A stretch of DNA of 32,682 nucleotides from Bacteroidetes bacterium CG12_big_fil_rev_8_21_14_0_65_60_17 (GCA_002787815.1 PCUY01000088.1:9450-42131), one strand, 5' to 3'. Positions 7,334 to 16,832 are shown, counted from the first letter of the stretch. The notes: a model not told the origin generated them from the letters alone. Program-made: numbers and translations.

Positions 7334-9423
7334 GCAAACACGAAGTCGATTTCCCTGTTTTCCATACTGGCGCTGGCGATTTTGACCCGGATTTCCTGGC
7401 CGAGTTTGTACGTGCGCCCGGATTTGCGTCCACGCAGCACGTACTCCTCCTCAATGTATTCATAGAAATCGCCGTCCATATCGCGAACATGGATGAGTCC
7501 CTCGATGAGGAGTTTCGGCAGTTCTATGAAAATACCAAACCGCGTAAGGCCCGAAATCACGCCGTCGACCTCGTCGCCCACGTGCATGCGGGCATACTCG
7601 ACCTGCTTGAGCTTCACGCTCTCGCGCTCGGCCTGGGTGGCTATCTGCTCGCGCTCGGTGCAGTGGGTTGCCAGTTCGTCGAGCGTAGCGGGCGATGGGC
7701 GGCCTTCGCCGCTCAGGTGTGCCTTCACAATGCGGTGCACGATCAGGTCCGGATAGCGCCGGATGGGACTCGTGAAATGCGTATACGCCGAGAGGGCCAG
7801 GCCATAATGACCAATGTTGTCCACCGAATAGACGGCGCGCGACATGGCGCGCAGCGCGGCTTGCTCAATCACAGCCTCCTGGGGAGATCCCTTTACGCTT
7901 TCGAGCAGGCTGTTGAGCGCCTGCGGCGTAATGGCGCCGTCGGCGTGTTCTACGCGCAACCCGAAGGCTTTCATGTAGGATGCCAGACGGGCTATCCGCT
8001 CGGCGTTGGGAACATCATGGACCCTGAAAATGAATCCGCCGAACTTCTCGTCACCGAATTCTTCGGCAATGCTGCGGTTGGCGAGCAGCATGTACTCCTC
8101 GATAAGCTGGTTCGCTTCGTGCCGCTCGCGGAGCACGATGTCGACGGGGTGTCCCTTCTCGTCGAGCACGACCCGGATTTCGGGAAGGTCGAAGTTCACC
8201 GAACCCTTCTCGAAGCGTGTCTTACGCATGGAACGGGCCAGACGGGCCAAAAGGCGCACGTCTTCGGCCAGTTCGTGCTCGGCGCCATCAATGAGGCGCT
8301 GCGCGTCTTCATAGGCAAAGCGCTGCTGCGAGCGGATAATGGCCTCGGCCGCCCGGAATCGGACCACACGGCCTTCCGGGTCCAATTCAAAAATGCAGGA
8401 AAACGCCAGGCGGTCCTCGTTGGGCCTCAGCGAGCAGACGTTGTTCGAGAGGTGCTCGGGGAGCATGGGCATGACCCGGTCCACGAGGTAGACCGACGTG
8501 CCTTTCTCGACAGCGTCCCGGTCAAGGGCCGATCCCTCGGGCACGTAGTGGCTTACGTCGGCAATGTGCACGCCGACTTCGAAATTCCCGTTGCCAAGGG
8601 CATGCACGTGCAGGGCATCGTCGAAATCCTTCGCATCTACCGGGTCAATGGTGAAGACGCGGCGCTGGCGGAAGTCCTCGCGCGCTTTGAGCGTCGCCTT
8701 GTCAATCTGGACTTCGGCGCGGGCAGCCTCTTTTTCCGCTTCCGGGCTGAAACCGTCAATGGCGCCCACGCTGAGCGCCACGGAAAGTGTCTGTACGGCC
8801 GGGTCGTCAGCGCGGCCAATGACGCTCAGCAGCCGGCCCCGGGGGGCGCTGCCCGGCTTGTTGAAGGCATCGATCGATACGACCACCTTGTCGCCGTCCT
8901 TGGCCTGGCCCACCGTGTCGAGGTCCACGAAAATGTCGTGCGTCAGGCGGCGGTCGTCAGGGGTGACTGTCGCGAACGATCCGCTGTGCTCAAACGTGCC
9001 GACGGCGCTCTGCCGGCTCCTCACAACGACCTCCACGACCTCCACTTCGCGCCGCTGATCGCCTTTTTTGGCGGCCACCGTGGCCACCTTCACCCGGTCG
9101 CCGTCGAGGGCCGTTCCCATGCGGCGGGAGCGGACATAGAAATCGTCGTCCCAACCATCGACGCTTACAAAGCCGAAACCGTCCGGGTGGACCGAAAGAC
9201 GGCCCTCCATGTGGTTCTCGGGCGGGCGGTACGAAAAGCGATTTCCGCCCACGGCCTGGATATAGCCTTTTTTCTCGAGCGACTGAAGCGCCTCGACGGC
9301 GGCCTCGTACTCTTTCCGGTCTTTCAGGTCGAGCCGCTTCGCGACTTCCTTGGCGCGAAATGTGCGTTTGCCATGGTTTTTGAAAAAGGACAGTACACGG
9401 TCTTCGATGCGGGATGAACTCAT
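7330..9423 (-). CDS. rnr: ribonuclease R
   Basis: A 697-residue 3'-to-5' exoribonuclease of the RNB (RNase II/R) family. Order of parts: an N-terminal winged-helix-like segment (SSSRIEDRVLSFFKN onward, ~1-65), cold-shock-type domains (~70-200, including HPDGFGFVSV and DDDFYV), the RNB catalytic domain from ~250 with DPVDAKDFDD (260-269) supplying the metal-binding aspartates, HFTSPIRRYPDLIVHR, and a C-terminal S1 domain (~610-697, GVISGLTRFGIFIEL). The start is ATG 9423, which overlaps the upstream regulator's stop (ATGA); a longer frame to 9627 would add a low-complexity Arg/Pro tail translated from inside the regulator gene and is rejected. RNase R degrades structured RNA, including rRNA and mRNA decay intermediates. 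Confidence 0.95.
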   Translation of the reverse strand: MSSSRIEDRVLSFFKNHGKRTFRAKEVAKRLDLKDRKEYEAAVEALQSLEKKGYIQAVGGNRFSYRPPENHMEGRLSVHPDGFGFVSVDGWDDDFYVRSRRMGTALDGDRVKVATVAAKKGDQRREVEVVEVVVRSRQSAVGTFEHSGSFATVTPDDRRLTHDIFVDLDTVGQAKDGDKVVVSIDAFNKPGSAPRGRLLSVIGRADDPAVQTLSVALSVGAIDGFSPEAEKEAARAEVQIDKATLKAREDFRQRRVFTIDPVDAKDFDDALHVHALGNGNFEVGVHIADVSHYVPEGSALDRDAVEKGTSVYLVDRVMPMLPEHLSNNVCSLRPNEDRLAFSCIFELDPEGRVVRFRAAEAIIRSQQRFAYEDAQRLIDGAEHELAEDVRLLARLARSMRKTRFEKGSVNFDLPEIRVVLDEKGHPVDIVLRERHEANQLIEEYMLLANRSIAEEFGDEKFGGFIFRVHDVPNAERIARLASYMKAFGLRVEHADGAITPQALNSLLESVKGSPQEAVIEQAALRAMSRAVYSVDNIGHYGLALSAYTHFTSPIRRYPDLIVHRIVKAHLSGEGRPSPATLDELATHCTEREQIATQAERESVKLKQVEYARMHVGDEVDGVISGLTRFGIFIELPKLLIEGLIHVRDMDGDFYEYIEEEYVLRGRKSGRTYKLGQEIRVKIASASMENREIDFVFA

Positions 9424-10064
9424 ACGGGAGCAGCAAAAATATGGGCCGCCACGTCGGCTGGAACAGAGATGTGATCGTGGTCGAGGTGGACAACGAGCAG
9501 CTCGTCGTCCGCATCCAAAATACGAAACACCGTACCCGGAAGCAGGCCGAGGGCTTCTATCCGGTGCAACATGTCGTGATCGGTGTCGAGAAGGCGCCGC
9601 ACTTCCAGGTCCTGTTCGTGAGGACACGCGGGCAGGGGATCGGCCGGTGTGTGCTCCATCGTGCCATCGCGCGTGGGGATGGGGTCGCCGTGCGGATCGT
9701 GCGTGGGGTAGCCGAGCAGCGCATCTATCCGGTCCTCAAATTCTTCCGAAATATGATGCTCCAGATGCTCGGCTTCGGAGTGCATCTGCTCCCAAGCGTA
9801 CCCGAGTACGTCGCGCAGGTAGGTCTCAAGCAGGCGGTGATGGCGAATGATTTCGAGAGCGATTTTCTCGCCGGCGGCCGTGAGCGCGACGCCCCGGTAC
9901 GGCGCATAGGTGACGAGTTTCATCTTGGCGAGCCGCGTCATCATGTTGGTGACCGACGCCGACGACACGCCGAGCCGCGCCGAAAGCTCCGACGTGGTCA
10001 CCGGCTTGCCGTTGTGCAGCGTGTAGATGGCCTTGAGGTAGTCTTCGACAGCCTGGCTCAGCAT
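9420..10064 (-). CDS. DtxR/MntR-family metal-dependent transcriptional regulator
   Basis: A 214-residue regulator with three parts: an N-terminal winged helix (SELSARLGVSSASVTNMMTRLAK, LVTYAPYRGVALTAAGE), a metal-binding and dimerisation domain (RHHRLLETYLRDVLGY, then HSEAEHLEHHISEE), and a C-terminal SH3/FeoA-like domain (LLPGTVFRILDADDELLVV to the end). The family represses or activates Mn or Fe uptake genes in response to the bound metal. VEDYLKAIY at 6-14 carries Asp8 as in MntR-type proteins rather than the Met of DtxR/IdeR, but Lys is at position 11 where Bacillus MntR has Glu. The start is ATG 10064, where homology begins and which overlaps the racemase stop by 7 bases; an upstream start at 10190 is rejected. 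No metal transporter lies beside it in this window. Confidence 0.92.
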   Translation of the reverse strand: MLSQAVEDYLKAIYTLHNGKPVTTSELSARLGVSSASVTNMMTRLAKMKLVTYAPYRGVALTAAGEKIALEIIRHHRLLETYLRDVLGYAWEQMHSEAEHLEHHISEEFEDRIDALLGYPTHDPHGDPIPTRDGTMEHTPADPLPACPHEQDLEVRRLLDTDHDMLHRIEALGLLPGTVFRILDADDELLVVHLDHDHISVPADVAAHIFAAPV

Positions 10065-10834
10065 GGGTTCGGTTTCAGTCGGTGCGGGAAGGTGGCCCGG
10101 ATGAGCGCCCGCGCCACGATACGTGTCGGGTTTATTACGTATGGATGCAGCGCATGGTGCCCGCCGACCGCAAGTGGAAGCTCTGTGCACCCGAGAATGA
10201 CGCGCTCGGCGCCTCGGCCCAGGAGGTGTTCGATGGCCAGGGCGACCGCCTCGCGCGCCCTGTCGGTCACGGGAGATGATGCGGCCTTGATCCCGGACTC
10301 CGGATCGTAGATGGCCGGAAACAGGTGGTTTTCGCGGATGTCTTCGCTTGGCAGAATCGCCGTGAAGCCGGCTTTTGCCAGCGCGTCGTCATACAGGCGC
10401 AGCCGGTAGGTGCCAGCGGTTGCCAACAGACCGATTTTCCGGCCAGAGATGGATGCGACCGTCTCGTGGATCATGTGGAGCAGCGTGAGGCCCGGTGCAC
10501 TCTGGCGAACGTGTTCCTGCACGCGGCGGAAAATAGGTTCGGCATGCGCCGTGTTGCAGGCAACAGCCGCCGTCGTGGCGCCAGCGCCTGCCAGCTGCAC
10601 AAGCGCACGGCCCATGGGCGGCGCGGGGTCACGGAGCGTGCCCTCCGCCGGGTTGCCGGCGCCCTGCAACAGAAAGGCCGTTCGGTCCGGAACGTGCGCA
10701 GCGCTCCAGAGCAGCGTCGGAACGTGATCCTGGTCGCGCGTGGCGAGCGTGTTGTCCATGACGGCCTGGAACAGGTCCAGCCCCGCCTTCGGACCCATGC
10801 CCCCCAGGATGCCAATTGTCGGTTGTGCGTGCAT
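10058..10834 (-). CDS. aspartate racemase family protein
   Basis: A 258-residue member of the Asp/Glu/hydantoin racemase superfamily. Landmarks: GILGGMGPKAGLDLF at 8-22, VPDRTAFLL at 48-56, the first catalytic cysteine in ACNTAH (Cys93) and the second in GCTELPL (Cys216). The two-cysteine, cofactor-independent mechanism interconverts L- and D-aspartate, or possibly glutamate or another amino acid; the GGMGP and PDRTA motifs favour aspartate racemase. It is the first gene of a five-gene minus-strand run in which every junction overlaps (7, 4, 4 and 4 bases). The 196 bases upstream, shared with the divergent T9SS gene, must hold its promoter. Confidence 0.9.
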   Translation of the reverse strand: MHAQPTIGILGGMGPKAGLDLFQAVMDNTLATRDQDHVPTLLWSAAHVPDRTAFLLQGAGNPAEGTLRDPAPPMGRALVQLAGAGATTAAVACNTAHAEPIFRRVQEHVRQSAPGLTLLHMIHETVASISGRKIGLLATAGTYRLRLYDDALAKAGFTAILPSEDIRENHLFPAIYDPESGIKAASSPVTDRAREAVALAIEHLLGRGAERVILGCTELPLAVGGHHALHPYVINPTRIVARALIRATFPHRLKPNPC

Positions 10835-11030
10835 GGGCGGTGTACTTCCGACGGCGGGGGATGGTTCGGCCGGGAATGGGTTCGGTCCGGCACCTGCTCA
10901 TGAAATCACGACACCGATCTCCGTCGGGTGCAGATTGTTATCGGGTAAAAACGAGTGCCAAATTTGCTATTCCGAAAGGTACTATGTATCTCGGTAAGCA
11001 GACTATCTCTTATTTCAGGATCCAAATGTC

Positions 11031-13559
11031 ATGAACACGATTGCACGCACAAACGCACAAATCATACACCAGAGCATGGTCAAATAATTTACTACAATTC
11101 GTATGCGTAGCTGGTATTTTTATTTATTCTACAAATCTGGTGCATGCGCAGGAGGCCGTTAGTGTGGCCCCGGTAGAGGTGAAAATCACAAATGAATCTG
11201 AGGTGACTGGCGTAACTGTTATCATTACAGACTTGGAAAGTTCGAGCATGGATGAAGAAGAGTTTTCGCTGGACCCACTGGAGACCTTGGGAATGAATTT
11301 TACGGGGGAAGCGAAACGAGCGCTGATTTCGACGGGCTGGAAAACCGATTGTACAAGATTGAGATTGGTGAACACTCATTCCTGTATATGGATTGTGATC
11401 CGAGCGGTGTCGACCTGCAAACTCATGGTTTTTTCTGTCCCAATGCCGATTTCACCGGTAGTGTCCAGCAGCACGACATGACTATATTATGGTCAGAATT
11501 TGCTCTCGACGTGCGTTTTGGAGGTATTATGGGATCTGACCGCGTCGAACCTGACGCCGTATTCTCTGATGATGACTGGTCTTTGCCCTACAATGCGAGC
11601 AATCTATGTGCTGTAGACCCGTCCCGGCCCTGTAACGAGGCCTCAATCATGTACTTTCTATCTCCTCAAGTCTCGACCCAATCGTTCACTTTTACGTCGG
11701 AAGATATCGTCCAGCCCCCGGGTAGTGGATGGAATTTCAACAACATCGACGTAACGATCCCAGATGGCATTGAGGTCTCGATCACAGAGGGTCTGAACAT
11801 TGGCGGCAGCACCGTCACGTTCGGGATTGATTCGGAGCTTGTTTACACCGGTAGCGCGCACGGTTTCGATCCGGAGCCCGGAACGCTCTTCCGAATGGGG
11901 AAGAATTCCCGTTTTACGCTCATGAGCCCTGTTACGCTCTCCGGGACGGCATCCGAGCCTATCCGCTTCGAGCAACTCTCTCCTGGAAACCGCTGGGACT
12001 ATCTCGACCTTCTCGCCGATGGCAATACCATTGAATATGTCGAACTCGATGGCGGCGACAAGACCATCGAGGTTCGCTCTACAGGCAATACGTTCGACCA
12101 TATCACCTCTACAAATGGCTACCGCGGCCTGAGTTCGTATTTCCAGTCGCTTCCAGGTGGTGGAACCGCGTCAAGCTCATTTGACGTGTCGAACTCGCTT
12201 ATCGAAGGCAGCCAGTCGGTAGGCGTCGTGGCGCACAACACGGATCTGGATATGATTGACGTCACCATTCGTGACAGCGGTCAGGATGGACTCTGGCTCC
12301 TGGGGGCTACGGTCGATACGTTGACGGGCAGTCTTATCGAGGATAATGCGCACCTCACAACGAATTCCAGCGGCATTGCTGTCCATTCGGGAAGTACGTT
12401 GGATATTGGGACCGATGCATTCAACACCATCAAGAACAATGCCGTACACGAAGTCACGATATCCTCTACTGGAATTGCTTACCTCGGTACGAGCACGGGC
12501 GGGTCAACAGGCGGCAGGAATACCATTTTCGATACGTCAACTCCGGTCTCTGGTGAGTTCTACGTCAATAACACATCATTCGCATCCGTCAAGGCGGAGT
12601 ACAACTGCTGGAACACCACGCTTGCACCAGCGGCCTCCCTTTTCAGCGGATCGGTGGACCGGGACCCGTTCATGTCATGCAGCGGGCTCACAAAGGGAAT
12701 CGGTGAGGCGACGGCGAGCACCAATGTAAACGGTGCATTGGCGGGTACTGACGTGAATGCGGCATTTGTCGCGTTTGAGGAGAATCCAACGGAGGCCAAC
12801 CTGGCTGCGTTATATGTGCTGGTGGCGCAGCCGGGCGAGGCGGGAGGGGCCTTTCAGGGTTACTTCGACCGCGTACTGACCTCGGTTCTCTCCGCATCAG
12901 ACCGTTACGCAGCCGTCAACACGCGCACCCGGGAGCTTGCCGTCGTGCTCTCGCTGCGCGAAGCGCTTCGGCAGGAACGCTTCGCCGATGCCCGTGCGAT
13001 CTTTGAGGACAACCTGGACCAGGTTGTTTCGCCAGACCTGAGAAGCGACGCTATGCTACTCGGCGTCAATGCATATACCATGACGCGAGCGTATGCCGAG
13101 GCGCTGGCGCTGCTTCCGGCCGTCAAAGCGATCCGTGCACCAAATCGCGACACAAAGGCGGAGTTGATGTTTCTGGAGGAAGAGCTTACGTTCCGGCTGA
13201 AAGAAGAGGGCGGTGCCGAGAAAGCCCTCGTGGCCGCCGGAGCGCTCGAGAAGACGACGGCGGACGAGTCGGCCGACGAACTGCCGGGCAGGGCGGCCCT
13301 TACCGCCTGGCCGAATCCGACCAGGGGCACGGTCCGGCTCCAGCTCGACCTGCCGCGCGCAGCGTCCGTTTCAATCCGCACGCTCGATGCTCTTGGGCGT
13401 GAGGTTCTGCGCGCGGCACCACGGGTCTACGGCGCGGGAGGCCAGGTCACCAGCGTGGACCTCAGTTCGCTGGCGGCGGGCCTCTATCTGATAGAAGTCG
13501 TCGTGGAGGAGGACGGGCAGCCTCCCGTGCGGCGCACGTCAACCATCCTGAGGAACTGA
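11031..13559 (+). pseudogene. T9SS-exported beta-helix protein with frameshift(s)
   Basis: A large surface-protein gene split between two frames. The 5' part, open from TTG 11041 to 11481, encodes a signal peptide (LLQFVCVAGIFIYSTNLVHAQ) and the start of a mature domain. The main part runs to 13559 in another frame. Adding one G to the G5 run at 11304-11308 joins them as NFTGGSETSADFDGLENRLY, a natural-looking sequence. No ATG exists for the 5' frame; an ATG at 11031 with AGGA at 11017-11020 is in the frame of the main part and stops at 11085-11087 beside an AAA run, so a second, compensating indel is likely. Downstream come beta-helix-type rungs (~11900-12600), a helical region, and a T9SS sorting domain (AWPNPTRGTVRLQ, LDALGREVL, SLAAGLYLIEV). 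It could be a pseudogene, a phase-variable gene or an assembly error. Confidence 0.75.
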
Positions 13560-13562
13560 GCC

Positions 13563-15470
13563 ATGCGCACAGGAATCACACACACACTCCTCATCACAAA
13601 TTTTCTGGTCTCCACCGCGGCCCTCACGCTCTCAGCGGAGAGCGTTACGGCCCGGCAACTGACAATATTCGTAAATCACGCCGCAACGGGCCAGAATGAC
13701 GGCACGTCGTGGGCGAACGCCTACACGACGCTCCAGGATGCCATTGTTACCTCAAACCCCGGCGACGCCGTCTGGATAGCAGAGGGTACCTACCGCCCGG
13801 ACGAAGGACAGAACCAGACGCCGGGAGATCGGGCGGCAACGTTTCTGATCTCGCATGACCTGTCGGTCTACGGTGGGTTCAGTGGTACGGAAACCGCGCT
13901 CGAAGAGCGCGACATGGAGGCGAACGAGACCATTCTGTCAGGAGACCTGCTTGGTAACGACGGGGAGGTGTTCGATCCTGAGAGTCCGCTTCGGGGAGAT
14001 AACGTGGAGCGTTTGTTGTTGTTGGCGTCTGAAGAGAGCAAACCCTTTTCAGTTCTGCTTGGCGGCCTGACCATCCAAGGGGGACATGCCACCGGCGAGT
14101 TCAATGTTCCAGTCCAGCGCTTCAGTGAGATCATCTATTCGCAGCTCGGTGGGGGAATTTACGTGGCATCAAACGCGGATCTGACAGTGCGGCGCACACT
14201 GTTTCGATACAATCATGCACGCACTTGCGGGGGCGGAATATTTTCCACGGGTCGTCTGATCGTGAAGACATCCGTCTTCAGTGAGAATAATGCAAGCAGT
14301 CCCAGTATCAGTGACGGTGGCAGATGTGACGTGGGTACCGGTGGTGGAATTGCGATAGACGGGAATGACAGAACTGATTTATGGCTGGATATTTCCGACT
14401 CCCTTTTCGAGCGGAATACGGGTGGTTGGGACTGTGGAGGCGCACTGGCCGTTGGCGCAGCGAATGCTCGTATTACAGGAACCCGAATCAAGGAAAATGA
14501 GGCAGCGGCAGGGGCAGGTATATGTCTCAGTGGCGGCTTCCTTTCCATGTCGCATCTCGTCATGGAGGGCAATAGAGGTTTTGAAGGTGATGATATTATT
14601 ACCGTGGCTGGTGCATTGTTTATTGTTAATGCAAAGGCACGGCTCCATGGCTCCCTGGTCGTTGGCAATGGGAGCAGCTCAACTCGGGCCTCCGGCGGCG
14701 CCATCTGGTTTGAGCGGTCTTCCATACTGTACGTGACCAATTCAACGATCGCTGACAATGAAGCCGTACAAGGAGACGGTATGGCCATCGATAAGCAATC
14801 GACGGTGTTTTTCCACAACAGCATACTTCACAACGACAGTATCGTAGCGGACGACACGCGTTCGACGGTGGCGCTACCTCATGCTTTTTTCTCGGAATAC
14901 TCGATACTCAATGGTGAGCTGCCGGAATTCACTGCGCTCGGCGCTGGTATCCAACAGGGGGTAGACCCGTTATTTGACGAGAACTACTACCTGCTCCCTG
15001 GCTCTCCGGCTGTTGACGCAGGTGCGAACGTGCTTGTACCTGCCGATACATTCGACGTGGACATGGATGGAGACACCAGCGAACCGGTCCCGCTCGACCT
15101 TGCGGGAAACCCCCGCTTCGTGATGCAGGAGGGCTCGGCGCCCAACCGAACGGTCGATCTCGGCCCATTCGAAATGCCGTTCACAGCGACATCGATCGTC
15201 GAGTCATTTCCGGGTGAAACCTCAAACGCGTGTCCACTTGTTACAACCTACCCCAATCCCGCGTCTACTGAACTGACAGCAGAACTGTCCGCGCCGGGGA
15301 ATCTTGAACTTTTGGATGTCCTGGGCCGGAGGGTCGCCGAGTGGAAACGCCAGCCGGCAGGTACCTCGCGACTCGATGTGAGCACGATTCCCGGTGGATC
15401 ATATTTCATGCAATACACGGGTGATGATGCCAGTAGAAGGTGCTTGGTGCCACTGGTCATCATGAACTGA
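13563..15470 (+). CDS. T9SS-exported beta-helix (choice-of-anchor) surface protein
   Basis: A 635-residue protein with an N-terminal signal peptide (LLITNFLVSTAALTLSAESVTA). Next comes the conserved opening of this family: TIFVNHAATGQNDGTSWANA, LQDAI, GDAVWIAEGTYRP, LSVYGGFSGTET and TILSGDLLGND. Residues ~190-440 hold repeated rungs of a right-handed parallel beta-helix (GGGIYV, GGGIFSTG, NSTIADN, NSILHND). Then DMDGDTSEPVPLDLAGNPR and VDLGPFEMP close the repeat domain. The last ~75 residues are a type A T9SS sorting domain (TYPNPASTELTAEL, LLDVLGRRVAEW, IPGGSYFM). It begins 3 bases after the frameshifted gene, with GAGGAA at 13550-13555 as ribosome binding site inside that gene's end, so the two are cotranscribed. 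Ligand or enzymatic role unknown; close paralog of the truncated gene at the left edge. Confidence 0.9.
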   Translation: MRTGITHTLLITNFLVSTAALTLSAESVTARQLTIFVNHAATGQNDGTSWANAYTTLQDAIVTSNPGDAVWIAEGTYRPDEGQNQTPGDRAATFLISHDLSVYGGFSGTETALEERDMEANETILSGDLLGNDGEVFDPESPLRGDNVERLLLLASEESKPFSVLLGGLTIQGGHATGEFNVPVQRFSEIIYSQLGGGIYVASNADLTVRRTLFRYNHARTCGGGIFSTGRLIVKTSVFSENNASSPSISDGGRCDVGTGGGIAIDGNDRTDLWLDISDSLFERNTGGWDCGGALAVGAANARITGTRIKENEAAAGAGICLSGGFLSMSHLVMEGNRGFEGDDIITVAGALFIVNAKARLHGSLVVGNGSSSTRASGGAIWFERSSILYVTNSTIADNEAVQGDGMAIDKQSTVFFHNSILHNDSIVADDTRSTVALPHAFFSEYSILNGELPEFTALGAGIQQGVDPLFDENYYLLPGSPAVDAGANVLVPADTFDVDMDGDTSEPVPLDLAGNPRFVMQEGSAPNRTVDLGPFEMPFTATSIVESFPGETSNACPLVTTYPNPASTELTAELSAPGNLELLDVLGRRVAEWKRQPAGTSRLDVSTIPGGSYFMQYTGDDASRRCLVPLVIMN

Positions 15471-15540
15471 TGCCCGGAATCCGTATTTTGGGTTCGAATA
15501 CGCTGAAAAGCCCGCACCCGTACCGCATCTCCCCGAAACA

Positions 15541-16719
15541 ATGTCCTCTCGCATTGCTGTTTCCCGCTCTGGATTCCTCATCCTGGCCCTGCTGGTGGCA
15601 TTTTCAGCACCGGACGCGTCCGGCGCAATGCAGGTGCACGATTCGCTCCAGGTCCGTGCGCGGGACGTGGGTATTCGCCCCGGCGTGCTGCCGGTGGGGC
15701 CGCTCAACGCGATCACCGATGTGGAAGGCGTTCGCGTGGGGCATGTGACGCTCATGGAAGGCGATTCGGTGCGCACGGGTGTAACCGTGATCCTGCCCCA
15801 CGGGGGCAATCTGTACGCCGACAAGGTGCCCGCGGGCTTCAGTGCGGCCAATGCGTTCGGGAAGTTCGCCGGGAGCACGCAGATCCGGGAGCTCGGCGAA
15901 ATCGAAACGCCGATCGTGCTCACGAACACGCTTTCGGTGCCCCAGGGCATGGAGGGCGTGATTGACTGGACGCTGAAGCAGCCGGGCAACGGGAATGTGC
16001 GCTCTGTCAATGCCGTGGTCGGTGAAACGAACGATGGCTTCCTGAACGATATCCGCGGCCGGCACGTGCGGGCGCACCACGTGGTGGAGGCGATCGAGGC
16101 GGCGCGTCCAGGGCCGGTCGGGGAAGGAGCCGTCGGCGCCGGCACGGGGACCGTCAGTTTCGGGTGGAAGGGGGGCATTGGGACGAGCTCGCGGCGCTTG
16201 CCCGAGGCGCTCGGGGGCTGGACGGTCGGTGTGCTCGTGCAGACGAACTACGGCGGCGTCCTGCAGATCGACGGCGTGCGCGTGGGCGAGGCGCTGGGGC
16301 AGTTCTATCTGGACCGGTTCGTGGACCGGGGAGATGCGGACGGGTCGGTGATCGTGGTCGTGGCGACCAACGCGCCGCTTTCGGATCGGAACCTGGAGCG
16401 GCTTGCGCATCGGGCGCTCTACGGCGTGCCGCGCAGTGGATCGCCGGCGACGAACGGATCGGGTGATTACGCCGTCGCTTTTTCAACGCATGAAGGCGTG
16501 CGGCGCACGCCCGAGCGGCGCGCGCCGGATCCGTCTGGCGACGGGGCCACGCTGCGCGAGTGGCCGAACGACGGCATGAGCCCGCTCTTCCAGGCGGCCG
16601 TGGAAGCCTCGGAGGAGGCTATATATAATGCGCTCTTCATGGCGGAAACGATGACGGGGCACCGGGGTACGGTGCAGAAGTTGCCGCTGCGGCAGGTGTT
16701 GGACGTGATGGGTCGGTGA
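15541..16719 (+). CDS. P1-family (DmpA-like) aminopeptidase, exported
   Basis: A 392-residue member of the DmpA/P1 family (peptidase family S58), N-terminal-nucleophile hydrolases that cleave themselves and act as L-aminopeptidases/D-esterases or beta-peptidyl aminopeptidases. Landmarks: NAITDVEGVRVGH at 56-68, GVTVILPHGG, NAVVGETNDG, the glycine-rich GAGTGTVSFGWKGGIGTSSR at 199-218, VLVQTNYGG at 231-239, and DGSVIVVVATNAPL at 267-280, where Gly268-Ser269 matches the expected autocleavage site and Ser269 the nucleophile. NGSGDYAVAFST follows. A hydrophobic N-terminus (FLILALLVAFSAPDASGA) indicates export to the periplasm. It stands alone between the T9SS genes and tRNA-Gln. The natural substrate is unknown. 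Confidence 0.92.
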   Translation: MSSRIAVSRSGFLILALLVAFSAPDASGAMQVHDSLQVRARDVGIRPGVLPVGPLNAITDVEGVRVGHVTLMEGDSVRTGVTVILPHGGNLYADKVPAGFSAANAFGKFAGSTQIRELGEIETPIVLTNTLSVPQGMEGVIDWTLKQPGNGNVRSVNAVVGETNDGFLNDIRGRHVRAHHVVEAIEAARPGPVGEGAVGAGTGTVSFGWKGGIGTSSRRLPEALGGWTVGVLVQTNYGGVLQIDGVRVGEALGQFYLDRFVDRGDADGSVIVVVATNAPLSDRNLERLAHRALYGVPRSGSPATNGSGDYAVAFSTHEGVRRTPERRAPDPSGDGATLREWPNDGMSPLFQAAVEASEEAIYNALFMAETMTGHRGTVQKLPLRQVLDVMGR

Positions 16720-16832
16720 CGGGTGCGCCGCGCCAGCGAATGGGGCGGTGAAGATTGTGTAACGATGCCCAATTCGTTGCAGTCGGGCCGCTGAATCCCT
16801 ATTTTCCCCGTTCTATACCCCTTCGGGGACTC

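Noticed and set aside
7252-9417. 721-codon open frame on the plus strand opposite rnr
   Set aside because: Antisense to an intact RNase R with all catalytic motifs; no family features of its own.
9424-9627. N-terminal extension of rnr
   Set aside because: It is Arg/Pro-rich sequence translated out of frame from the DtxR/MntR-type gene; the RNase R winged helix starts at 9423.
10940-11010. Bacteroidota-type promoter (TTTG with TAnnTTTG) for the T9SS gene
   Set aside because: TTTG occurs at 10963-10966 but no TAnnTTTG at the expected distance; the match is not better than chance.
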